From contig NZ_VJOT01000009.1 of assembly GCF_011087585.1 (NCBI RefSeq), positions 1 through 33,371 on the forward strand: a stretch of 33,371 nucleotides of DNA, written 5' to 3'. The first letter of the stretch is position 1. Each line of letters opens with the position of its first letter. Positions 1 through 7,965 of this stretch are shown piece by piece. The notes beneath the pieces are model-generated. The model saw only the letters and a list, made by a program, of their open reading frames with translations, had not been told where the DNA came from and searched no databases. This DNA comes from Neochlamydia sp. AcF84. GTDB taxonomy: Bacteria > Chlamydiota > Chlamydiia > Chlamydiales > Parachlamydiaceae. The translations under genes and the position numbers were made by a program.

Positions 1-22
1 TATCAAGAAGATCAAGTTTCAT
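1..22 (-). CDS. start of an unidentified gene, cut by the window edge
   Basis: Reading the minus strand, an ATG at 22-20 opens a frame MKLDLLD that runs off the window. It is preceded by a strong purine-rich ribosome binding site, AGAGGAG, seven bases upstream (about 30-36). That is a better Shine-Dalgarno match than most genes in this window have. Seven codons are too few to name the product. The case for a real gene rests on the binding site and spacing alone. Confidence 0.5.
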
Positions 23-36
23 TTTTTTCTCCTCTT

Positions 37-549
37 TTCAAAGAAAAAAATATACCTTTAGAATAATTTTTTCAACTCATCTGTGCGTAAGGTGAGTTAA
101 TAAGGTATGATTAATTTATGGGATGATAAAAAATTTGAGCTTTTTATAAAGCGATATTTTATCTAGCAAGTTCTCTTTGTAGTATTAAAAATAAAAGAAA
201 AGTTTAATAGCAGCCATAAAGGAATAGCTTTTTGATGCTTATCTACAAACTGCCAAAAAATTTCCATAGTAAAAAATAGTGGTAGCAGACCGAGTAAAAC
301 GGAAACATTAGCAGTTAATTTAAGTATTATATTTGGGGCTAACACATTCATTGTTGAAGAATAGCAGCTTAAGTCTTAGCCTATCGTAACTTCTTTTCTT
401 TTCTAACTTTGCATTTTCAGCTCATAACCAGGCATTTTCTTTAAACAGCTGTTCGTATGAGGGTTGCATACTATGATTAGACAAATATAAATTTTACAAA
501 TTATTTTACTTACCAAGAAATAATTGATTACCCCCGTGACCGCTTACCT
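37..549. other. region without a supportable gene
   Basis: AT-rich sequence upstream of the edge gene. A 62-codon minus-strand open frame at 163-351 codes for a hydrophobic peptide, but it has no ribosome binding site and no family I recognise, so I do not call it. No tRNA or transposon end was seen. Confidence 0.4.
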
Positions 550-572
550 AAAGCCTGCCTCAGGGCTTTTTT
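550..572 (+). terminator. possible rho-independent terminator
   Basis: AAAGCC and GGCTTT form a 6-bp stem around an 8-base loop, followed by a short T run on the plus strand. No plus-strand gene upstream is recognisable, so it may be a relic of a lost gene or chance. Confidence 0.3.
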
Positions 573-573
573 A

Positions 574-626
574 TGAAAAAATTTGACTAATGCTAGATCG
601 GTAACGTAACTGTTAAAATTTTTTCA
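574..626 (-). repeat. A/T-only inverted repeat at the 3' end of the first LRR gene
   Basis: Perfect 11-base arms, TGAAAAAATTT at 574-584 and AAATTTTTTCA at 616-626, flank a 31-base loop. The right arm contains the TGA stop codon of the LRR gene (624-626). Read on the minus strand, the distal arm carries a T6 run, so it may act as a weak terminator. A/T-only stems of this length can also arise by chance in such AT-rich DNA. Confidence 0.35.
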
Positions 627-1982
627 ATACCAGGGGTGAAACCGCTCTTTTAGCACATGAGGGATACTTTCAAATGGATTTCCGATTAAATCAAGGATTA
701 CGTTTCCATTATTATTCAACTGCTCTATCTCTACAGGAAGGAAGGTAAGCTGATTATAGCGTATATCAAGCCGTCTCAGCTGAAGCAACTGACATATCTC
801 CTTAGGAAGGCTAGTAAGCAGATTGCATCTTACGACAAGGCTTTCTAGATATGTTAGCTGTCCCATCTCTTTAGGAAGATGAGTTAGCTGATTGTCTTTT
901 AAGTCCAGGTCTTTTAGCTTTGCTAACTGACCCATTTCTACAGGAAGGAAAGCGAGTTGGTTACTTTCTAAGCTAAGGGTTTGCAACTGGGATAGCTGCC
1001 CTATCTCTGCTGGAAGAGTAATAAGATAGTTACCTTCTAAGAAAAGTTTTTGCAGCTTAGACATTTGTCCTATCTCTGCTGGAAGGGTGCTGAGCTGGTT
1101 ATAGTTTAAGTTTAATTTCTTTAGCTGAGCAAGCTGGCCTATTTCTGCAGGAAGGGAGATAAGCTGGTTGACTTCTAAGGAAAGTTCTCGCAGCTGCGAA
1201 AGTCTTCCTATCTCTACTGGAAGGGTATTAAGCTGGTTACCTTCTAATAAAAGTCTTCGCAGATTAGACAACTGCCCTAACTCAGCAGGAAGAGTGTTTA
1301 GCTGGTTATCGTTTAAATTAAGACATTTTAGATGAGAAAGTTGTATTATCTCTCTAGGAAGAATTGTGAGATGATTATTGCTTAGATAAAGCGCTTGTAA
1401 CTGGGGTAGCAACACTATCTCTAAGGGTAAAAAGGTCAAACCCTTCTCTGTTAAGTTTAAACACGTAATCTCTTTGCCATGCTCTTCAATCCACCCTCCA
1501 AATAGCTCTCCTTTTCTTTCTAAAGGCAAGTACTTGATTTCTTCTTGCTCTAAGAATTCCTCTCCACCTGGAAGTTTTTTCCACATTAACAGGCGATTAG
1601 TATTTACCATATAAGAGGAGTAATTAGCCAGGGTAAGATATTTTTTTTCCTCGGTTCTCCATTTAAATTCTAATTCTAATGGAGAAAGAGCTATAGCTAG
1701 ACTAAAGACTTGCTTAAAGATTGCAGCAACCTTTGCTATTTCCGGAAGTCCCTCGTCTAGCTTATAAATTTTATCTATAAGAAGAGCTCGCTCATTTACA
1801 TCTCCTTGAGGAAAATGCATCTTACCTATTTGCTTATAAAGAGAAGGCATGACTTCCGTAGCCAGCAGATGATGCCATCTTTTACAGACGCTAAATAAGG
1901 GAGGAGCTACGCAAGCCTCTAAGATAGGGAGCAGCAATTCATTGGGCAAGCTTTCAATAGATCCCGAAGAGATAGGATGCAT
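624..1982 (-). CDS. F-box-like / leucine-rich-repeat protein (LRR protein 1)
   Basis: A 452-residue protein in three parts. Residues about 10-50 resemble a eukaryotic F-box: a LPNELLLPILEAC core, then SVCKRWHHLL. Residues about 55-170 form a linker shared with the other LRR proteins here, ending near GELFGGWIEE. From about 175 there are 11 LRRs of 23 residues plus a C-terminal cap (GNPFESIP). The repeat consensus LxxLxLxxNQLxxLPxEIGQLSQL is of the ROCO/Shoc2-like type. F-box proteins recruit substrates to host SCF ubiquitin ligases; a secreted effector role is inferred from family knowledge. There is no classical signal peptide, so export would need a type III system. The ATG at 1982 has AAGGA seven bases upstream and a promoter 50 bases further up. 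Frame is intact. Confidence 0.85.
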   Translation of the reverse strand: MHPISSGSIESLPNELLLPILEACVAPPLFSVCKRWHHLLATEVMPSLYKQIGKMHFPQGDVNERALLIDKIYKLDEGLPEIAKVAAIFKQVFSLAIALSPLELEFKWRTEEKKYLTLANYSSYMVNTNRLLMWKKLPGGEEFLEQEEIKYLPLERKGELFGGWIEEHGKEITCLNLTEKGLTFLPLEIVLLPQLQALYLSNNHLTILPREIIQLSHLKCLNLNDNQLNTLPAELGQLSNLRRLLLEGNQLNTLPVEIGRLSQLRELSLEVNQLISLPAEIGQLAQLKKLNLNYNQLSTLPAEIGQMSKLQKLFLEGNYLITLPAEIGQLSQLQTLSLESNQLAFLPVEMGQLAKLKDLDLKDNQLTHLPKEMGQLTYLESLVVRCNLLTSLPKEICQLLQLRRLDIRYNQLTFLPVEIEQLNNNGNVILDLIGNPFESIPHVLKERFHPWY

Positions 1983-2032
1983 TTTATTTCCTTGGGTAGT
2001 GATGGCTTTTCAGCATTTTTATTTTTAAAGAC

Positions 2033-2062
2033 AATATAAAAAAAAATTAAAAAGCAAGTCAA
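2033..2062 (-). promoter_or_regulatory. housekeeping-type promoter of LRR gene 1
   Basis: On the minus strand, TTGACT (2062-2057) and TATATT (2038-2033) are separated by an 18-base, T-rich spacer. The predicted start lies about 45 bases before the ATG. The same promoter, with a spacer one base shorter, precedes LRR gene 2. Sequence match only. Confidence 0.55.
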
Positions 2063-2083
2063 ACCGATTCGTATCCTTATCAA

Positions 2084-2521
2084 TGAAAAAAAACTCGTAG
2101 ATGATCTACCGGCGCTTTTTTTTCAAATAGATCCAAGAAAAAAAGGAGGGCCTTCCAAACATTCAGGAGCAGCCACAGGTTTTGGCGATTAAGTGACGCG
2201 GCAATTTTGGTTTGGCTAAAAGAATGAGATTGATTCTTTGCCTTGTTTGAGAAAAACGGCTCTTTTTGGCGCAATGTTTTAATTCTTCTACCGCCTGATG
2301 GAATACAATACGCCTAACTTCTTCCTGTCAAGAAAGGTTGTTCTCCCATCCTAGCAATCTGCAGAAAAAGAGAGAAACTTCTTGTCTTTATAATGTGTAG
2401 GCTAGTTTAAGCTTGCCTAGTTGCGGGAAGGAAAGCGAATTACTTATTTAAAGATAAGATGGCTAAAAGTTTTTTTATTTCATTTTAGCTCACTCCAACT
2501 TAAAAAGCACTTATGGCCATT
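2084..2521. other. intergenic stretch with an unidentified decayed frame
   Basis: Beyond the copied promoter segment of LRR gene 1 the sequence becomes unrelated to that of LRR gene 2. A minus-strand open frame of 64 codons (2080-2274) and an adjoining frame above it look faintly protein-like, but they are interrupted and have no ribosome binding site. I cannot assign them to a family; a transposon relic is possible. Nothing else is supportable here. Confidence 0.35.
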
Positions 2522-4084
2522 CTACAATTGAAAACGCTGCCTTATTTTTTCTGGAATATCTTCCAAAGGATTTCCCGCTAATGTAAGCATGGTAAGCTGA
2601 AACAGCTGCCCGATTTCTACAGGCAGATTGGTGAGCTGGTTTTGGCTTAAACCAAGCCTTTGCAGCTGAGACAGCTGCCCGATTTCTACAGGCAGATTGG
2701 TGAGCTGGTTTTGGCTTAAACCAAGCCTTTGCAGCTGAGACAGCTGCCCGATTTCTACAGGAAGGCTGGTGAGCTGGTTTTGATATAAGTAAAGCGATTG
2801 CAGCTGAGACAATTGCCCGATTTCTGCAGGAAGGCTGGTGAGCTGGTTCTGATTTAAGGCAAGTCTTTGCAGATGAGACAGCTGCCCGATTTCTACAGGC
2901 AGATTGGTGAGCTGGTTTTGATTTAAGTTAAGCCATTCTAGCTGAGACAATTGCCCGATTTCTGCTGGCAGAGCGGTGAGCTGGTTTTGAATTAAGGCAA
3001 GTCTTTGCAGATGAGACAGCTGCCCGATTTCTACAGGAAGGCTGGTGAGCTGGTTGTGATATAAGTAAAGCGATTGCAGCTGAGACAATTGCCCGATTTC
3101 TGCGGGCAGACTGATGAGCTGGTTTTGATCTAAGTAAAGCTCTTGCAGCTGAGGCAGTTGCCCGATTCCTGCAGGCAGGCTGGTGAGCTGGTTTTGATTT
3201 AAGTTAAGCCATTCTAGCTGAGACAATTGCCCGATTTCTGCTGGCAGAGCGGTGAGCTGGTTTTGATTTAAGTGAAGCTTTTGCAGCTGAGATAGCTTTC
3301 CGATTTCTGCAGGAAGGCTAGCAAGCTGGTTTTGGCTTAAATCAAGCTCTTGCAGTTGAGATAACTGGCATATTTCTGTGGGTAAATAAGTCAAGCCTGC
3401 TTTAGATAAATTTAGCAAAGTTAAGTCTTTACAATTTTCTTCAATCCAACCTCTAAAAAGCTCTCCTTTTTTTTCTAGAGGCAAGTGCTTAATTTCTTCT
3501 CCGCTCAAATATTCTTCCCCACCAGGAAGTTTGTTCCAAAGTAAAAGGCGATTAATGTTTAAGAAATAAGAAGCGTAATTAGCCAGCGTTAAGCCTCTTT
3601 TTTCTTCTGTTTTCTCTTTAAATTCTATTAGAGGCAAGTGCTTAATTTCTTCTCGTCTCAAATATTCTTCTCCACCAGGAAGTTTTTTCCAAAGTAAAAG
3701 GCGATTAATATTTACAAGATAAGAAGAGTAATTAGCCAGCCTTAAGCCTCTTTTTTCTTCTGTTTTCTCTTTAGATTCTAAAGGAAAAAGAGACTTGGCT
3801 AAAGTAAAGATTTGCCTAAAGATTGCATTTACCTTTGCTACTTCAGTAAGCTTTTCTTCTAGCTTATAAATCCTATCTACAATAAGAGCCTGCTCCTTAA
3901 CATTTCCTTGAGGAACATGCACTTTACCTATTTGTTTATAAAGAGAAGGCATCACTTCAGAAGCCAGCAGATGATGCCATCTTTTACAGACGCTAAATAA
4001 GGAAGGAACTGCGCAAGCCTCTAAGATAGGGAGTAGCAATTCATTGGGCAAGGTTTCAATAGAGGCCGAAGAGATAGAATGCAT
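2522..4084 (-). CDS. F-box-like / leucine-rich-repeat protein (LRR protein 2) with duplicated linker
   Basis: A 520-residue relative of LRR protein 1. The F-box-like part at residues about 10-50 (LPNELLLPILEACA, SVCKRWHHLL) is nearly the same as in protein 1. The linker that follows is present in part twice: a 51-residue block with TEEKRGL, NINRLLLW and LPGGEEYL occurs in tandem. Twelve very uniform 23-residue LRRs follow, with a cap ending LAGNPLEDIP. Two neighbouring repeats are identical at DNA level, and larger two- and three-repeat blocks recur. The exposed residues before each NQL vary (LSQ, LYH, LIQ, LNQ) while the scaffold is fixed, as expected for a binding surface. The start has AAGGA upstream and a clear promoter. 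Probably a translocated host-interaction protein; target unknown. Confidence 0.85.
   Translation of the reverse strand: MHSISSASIETLPNELLLPILEACAVPSLFSVCKRWHHLLASEVMPSLYKQIGKVHVPQGNVKEQALIVDRIYKLEEKLTEVAKVNAIFRQIFTLAKSLFPLESKEKTEEKRGLRLANYSSYLVNINRLLLWKKLPGGEEYLRREEIKHLPLIEFKEKTEEKRGLTLANYASYFLNINRLLLWNKLPGGEEYLSGEEIKHLPLEKKGELFRGWIEENCKDLTLLNLSKAGLTYLPTEICQLSQLQELDLSQNQLASLPAEIGKLSQLQKLHLNQNQLTALPAEIGQLSQLEWLNLNQNQLTSLPAGIGQLPQLQELYLDQNQLISLPAEIGQLSQLQSLYLYHNQLTSLPVEIGQLSHLQRLALIQNQLTALPAEIGQLSQLEWLNLNQNQLTNLPVEIGQLSHLQRLALNQNQLTSLPAEIGQLSQLQSLYLYQNQLTSLPVEIGQLSQLQRLGLSQNQLTNLPVEIGQLSQLQRLGLSQNQLTNLPVEIGQLFQLTMLTLAGNPLEDIPEKIRQRFQL
2602..2739 (-). repeat. two identical tandem 69-base LRR units
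   Basis: Bases 2602-2670 and 2671-2739 are identical over 69 bases, which is exactly one 23-residue LRR. The match continues into the first 22 bases of the next unit (2740-2761) before diverging. Complete identity, silent positions included, points to recent duplication by slippage or unequal crossing-over. Confidence 0.9.
3478..3783 (-). repeat. tandem duplication of 153 bases in the linker of LRR gene 2
   Basis: The motif GAGGCAAGTG occurs at 3478 and again at 3631, and the sequence between is repeated with few differences, giving two 153-base copies in frame (51 residues each). The other LRR genes here have only one copy of this segment, so the duplication is specific to this gene. Confidence 0.85.
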
Positions 4085-4134
4085 TTTATTTCCTTGGGTA
4101 GTGATGGCCTTTTATCATTTTTATTTTTAAAGGC

Positions 4135-4163
4135 AATATAAAAAAATTAAAAAGGCAAGTCAA
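4135..4163 (-). promoter_or_regulatory. housekeeping-type promoter of LRR gene 2
   Basis: Minus-strand TTGACT (4163-4158) and TATATT (4140-4135) with a 17-base spacer, about 50 bases before the ATG. This is a copy of the LRR gene 1 promoter with one base less in the spacer. The homology to the other copy ends about 22 bases above the -35 box, where transposase sequence begins. Confidence 0.6.
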
Positions 4164-4185
4164 AACAATTCGTATCCTTATCACC

Positions 4186-5345
4186 AGAAGGGCATCGGCT
4201 AACTTGTTAAGCAAAGAGCAAGCTACTGTGTCTTGTAGGCGATAGCTAGATATAGAAGTTTTTTGCTTAGCTTTGGGCCGACCAGATTTAGCATGCTTTT
4301 GAGTTGCTATAACTTGAGGTTTTATAATCTGTATATATTTAAGCTTCTTTGCAAGCTTATCTAATTGACGCTTAGCATCACTTGGACATGAAAATTCTTG
4401 CTGCATGAGCTTAATAAAGGCTTTGGCTTCTTTCTCACCGTCCTTAAGATAATGCTTAGCTAAAGTGCGGCATTTTCTTTGATAGGCAGCTTGGTTAAAA
4501 GATGGCTACCTATCTTTGTTCAACGCCTGCATAGCAAGAAATGCTCTTAAAAGCTCGATACCCTTCTGCCATCTCTACCGTCTTGTCGTAAAGCACTTCA
4601 AATATGAGTTCTTTGGCCTCTTTGATCTGCATGGGAACAGGAGTTACAAATAAGCGTTGTTCTCTTTTAAAGGCTTGTAAGGTAGCTGGCGTATAAAAAG
4701 CACTGTCTCCTACTATATAACGATTCTCTACGGCTTGCCGAAAGCTTTTAAGATGTTCGGCCACAACTCGCGTAAAGGCGGTTTTATTGCTGCTATTGCC
4801 ATCGGCCGCTTGCAAAGGGATATTGCCTTCATTGGAAGTGATGAGTTGCAAGACAGCTTGGTTTAAATCAGGCCTGTGATCGCGACTGTAGCCTTGTAAT
4901 AGACGAATGCACGATTCTCCTTGTTCTAATAGGCTCTCATAAGTTTCCATCTACATGAAAACTTGTCGCATCTAAATGTAAACTTTTTACTTGGATACCC
5001 AGCACTTTGATTGTATGCAGGGCTATCTTAGTAAAAAGCTCAGTCATGCCCATTTCAAATAGCTTATCCAGTGTTCTGCCTAAAACATTATCATCAATCT
5101 GCTCGAGAATGACTGGCATACCTAGCAAATGATCGATGGGTTTGTCTTCAAAGTACTCAGAATACATGTAAAGCGTCCGACTTACAAATCCCCATCCGTT
5201 TAAGATCATGTATTCAACAGCTTATCCCTAGATTAGATGCTTATTCTTCGCCTGGTTACCTACTGCTTGATCAATAAGGTCAACTAACCCTATCTCCTCA
5301 CACATTCTAAGCTACCAATTCTAAATGATCGGCGTTTTGTGTATC
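4186..5345 (-). pseudogene. decayed IS1634-family transposase, 3' truncated
   Basis: Read on the minus strand, the stretch keeps the order of an IS1634-type (DUF4277-containing) transposase. The N-terminal part is near 5345-5215 (NADHLELVA, then EEIGLVDLID), followed by a piece with LNGWGFVSRTLY and SLHLDATSFHVDG. After a frameshift near 4945 comes a piece with ESCIRLLQGYSRDHRPDL and YIVGDSAFY, then a last piece with DAKRQLDKLAKKLKYI. At least three stop codons interrupt the N-terminal part, one lies near 4510, and the C-terminal portion is missing. The end at about 4185 coincides with the start of the copied promoter segment of LRR gene 2. Clearly non-functional. Terminal repeats were not found. 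Confidence 0.8.
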
Positions 5346-5489
5346 TATTTACATAACTTTTAGTCGTTTAATTTAAACCCTTACAGAAAACATCTTACTC
5401 GATTGGCCCTCAGAATTCCTAATTATTTTTTTGCTGAGAAATGTAAGTTATAACTTTAAATGTAGCATTATTTCTTGAGGAAAATTTCC
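5346..5489. other. short intergenic stretch
   Basis: Between the transposase relic and the dead LRR gene. No open frame, hairpin or insertion-sequence end could be supported. Confidence 0.4.
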
Positions 5490-6372
5490 CTACCGGCTTC
5501 TATTTAGCTCTAGATTTAACTCGTTTAGCAGATGATCTATTTCTGCCGGAAGAGTGGTAAGTTTGTTATTGCTTAAATTAAGATTTTGTAGCAGAGATAG
5601 CTGCCCTATTTCTGCCGGCAGAGAGGTGAGCGGGTTGCTTTCTAAGAAAAGGCTTTTCAGCTGGCATAGTTGCCCTATCTCTGCCGGAAGAGTGGTAAGC
5701 TGGTTGTTATCTAAGCCAAGCAATCCCAGCTGCAATAGCTGCCCTATTTCTGCCGGAAGAGTGGTAAGCTTGGTGTCATTTACAAGAGAATTTTTAACTG
5801 CAACAGTTGCTCTATCTCTACAGGTAATAAGGTTAAGCCAATTTTTGCTAAATGCAATTTCGTAATATCTTTGCTATAATTTTCAATCCCTTCCTTAAAA
5901 AATTTGTCTTTTTCTTCTAAGGATAAAGCTTTAATTTCTTCTCTTTCTAAATACTCTTCTCCTCCGCCAAGTTCTTTTCACATTAAGAGGCTATTGATAT
6001 TTACAAGATAAGAGCAGTAATTAGTGAGGGTAAAATATTTTTTTTCTCGGTTTTCCACTTAAATTCTAAAGGAGAAAGAGAGGTAGCTTGAGTAAAGATT
6101 TGCCTGAAGATTGCATAGACCTTTACTGTCTCTGAAAGCTTTTCTTCTAGCTTATAAAGCCTATCTAAAATAAAAGTCTGTTCGCTAATATCTCTATGAG
6201 GAGCATGCATCTTACCCGTTTGCTTATAAAGGGAAGACATGACTTCCGTAGCCAGCAAATGTCGCCATCTTTTACAAACGCTAGATAGGGAAGGGTTAAC
6301 GCAAGCTCCTAAAATAGGGGCTAGTATCTCATTAGGCAATTGTTCTAAGGTGATGGAAGAAATAGGATTCAT
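5490..6372 (-). pseudogene. dead F-box/LRR gene with several lesions
   Basis: The N-terminal piece (6372-6001) is an intact F-box-like domain (LPNEILAPILGACV, SVCKRWRHLL) plus half the linker, with a good ribosome binding site (AAAGGCGG) before the ATG. A frameshift near 6040 then breaks the frame. Further on, a TGA at 5978-5980 stands where the relatives have TGG (Trp in LLMWK), and a second frameshift lies near 5785. The last part, with about four LRRs (LTTLPAEIGQL), is open from 5735 to 5490 but ends without the normal GNPLEDIP cap. Three independent lesions make this a pseudogene of the family seen on both sides of it. Confidence 0.85.
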
Positions 6373-7008
6373 TATACCGCCTTTTGTAATAAATTTTATG
6401 TATGCGTTTGTTAGCTAATAATCTAGAAATGCATCTAAAAGAAAACAAATTTAAAAGAAAATAAGGAAGTAATTTATTTAGACTAGCAAGTGCAAAAGTT
6501 TTACATCAACTTATCCTGATAATTTGGAAAATTTAAATCTGAGAGGCAAGCTTTTCTTTTTTAGGAAGAAGAATGCTATCTAGACTTGTCACCACCTCAA
6601 GAAAATGATTTGAATAAGGCTCATTGGCTGTCTGATACCTATTCTTTCCATGTAAAATTAGTGATAATAGAAGCAAGGGTCCTAAAAAGATTCCTCTTTC
6701 ATTTAACTTACTATCTTTTTACTAGTTTCTTTGATGATTTACACTACACTAGGGCTAGCTTATAAAGAACACTCAAAAAAACTAGCTTCTAAATCCTTCC
6801 CTAGCAAGCATGCAGATCAATTTTTCTTGCTGGTATTAGATCCTTAGTAAGCAATACTTTTAAAAGTTAACAGGAAAAACCTGCTAATCTTTAAATCTTT
6901 TGCCTTTCCCCTCTTCCCTTCTTTACAAAAAAAAATTGCATGGAGCTTTACTAAAAATGTTTATGAACAACTTAAGAGTTAGTAGAGTATTTTAAAATAG
7001 AAGACGAA
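6373..7008. other. 636 bases without a clear gene
   Basis: AT-rich. The best candidate is a plus-strand frame at 6565-6765, open for 66 codons. It has no ATG, only internal TTG codons, and a protein-like composition (for example HWLSDTYSFHVKL). It may be the remnant of a lost gene. No promoter, RNA gene or mobile-element end could be supported. Confidence 0.35.
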
Positions 7009-7965
7009 GTGTTCTTTCTTATAGATAAAAAATCTATGAAAAAAATAAAAACCTTACTTAAAATAAGCCTTGATCGTTACCTTAACAATCAATATTTATA
7101 TCTAATCTTTATTTTGAAAATAATGAATAAATGTACAGACAAAGATACTTCTTTAAATAGCCAAGCTTTAGACCTTAATGATAGGATGGTAGCAGAGAGA
7201 GGGACAGGCAAATGGAGGCGAATCATTATAAAATGGAACCAAATCTGTCCTCATGATTCCACGGCAAGAATCCAGCATTGTTATGCCGCTGTTATTCATA
7301 CCAAAAATATGAATATTTATGGGGACGATGAAAAATCTCTTTTAGCTTGGAAATTTGGAGCGCTTGCGCTCTTTAGCCCAATTTTTTATGTAGCTAAAAC
7401 TATCTTTCACCTTTTTTTTCCACTATCTATTTACAAATATTACGATCTTGAAAAGAAGAAATGGGAAGCACTAAGAGCTAACCCCCATCCATTAAACCCC
7501 TCATCTTCTCTCCACCAAAAACAACCAAAGTTAACAAGAATCATTTTAAATAATTGCTTAGATATTTGTAGAACTCCTCTTTATGCGTTGACTATTTCTA
7601 TTACATCTTTAGGAACCCTTGTTTTATCCCTTTTTAATTCACGCTACTTATATGAAGGGCGAGAAATTCTAGGAAATTTACAGTTATCCCTTAATTGGGA
7701 ACGGCGAAAACCTTATTATTTTGAAACCATAGCTCCATGTATGCTTCCTATTGATAATTTAAAAGATATTGCTTTCAAGCGCTCATACACACACGGGGAT
7801 ACGGATTATGAAGGCCCACCGGGTACTCTTGTGCATGGGCTTAATAATTTGGCGCGCTGCCACGTTCTTTATTGGAAAAGTTCTAACAAGAAAGAAAAAA
7901 TTATTAAGCCTTATAGAAGCAGCTTTTTAGAGAGAACAATCTTTGTAAATTCAATAAATCATTAA
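7009..7965 (+). CDS. unrecognised protein with two hydrophobic segments
   Basis: A 318-residue frame that begins with GTG at 7009; ATG codons at 7036 and 7123 are alternative starts. None has a convincing ribosome binding site, so the start is uncertain. Two hydrophobic stretches, about residues 111-142 and 189-210, are separated by a short polar, proline-rich loop (HPLNPSSSLHQKQP). The flanks are charged, with a conserved-looking block GTGKWRRIIIKWNQICPHD before the first stretch. Paired hydrophobic segments recall membrane proteins and the inclusion-membrane proteins of chlamydiae, but I cannot assign it to a family. It is convergent with ytgD and overlaps its end by four bases. Probably real, given length and composition. 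Confidence 0.6.
   Translation: MFFLIDKKSMKKIKTLLKISLDRYLNNQYLYLIFILKIMNKCTDKDTSLNSQALDLNDRMVAERGTGKWRRIIIKWNQICPHDSTARIQHCYAAVIHTKNMNIYGDDEKSLLAWKFGALALFSPIFYVAKTIFHLFFPLSIYKYYDLEKKKWEALRANPHPLNPSSSLHQKQPKLTRIILNNCLDICRTPLYALTISITSLGTLVLSLFNSRYLYEGREILGNLQLSLNWERRKPYYFETIAPCMLPIDNLKDIAFKRSYTHGDTDYEGPPGTLVHGLNNLARCHVLYWKSSNKKEKIIKPYRSSFLERTIFVNSINH

Noticed and set aside
163..351. 62-codon hydrophobic minus-strand frame
   Set aside because: No ribosome binding site, no recognisable family and AT-rich composition; long frames of hydrophobic codons are common by chance in such DNA.
5554..5865. 103-codon plus-strand frame with repeated SCPISAGR
   Set aside because: Antisense shadow of LRR coding sequence; the same peptide appears opposite other LRR regions (for example 29025-29378).
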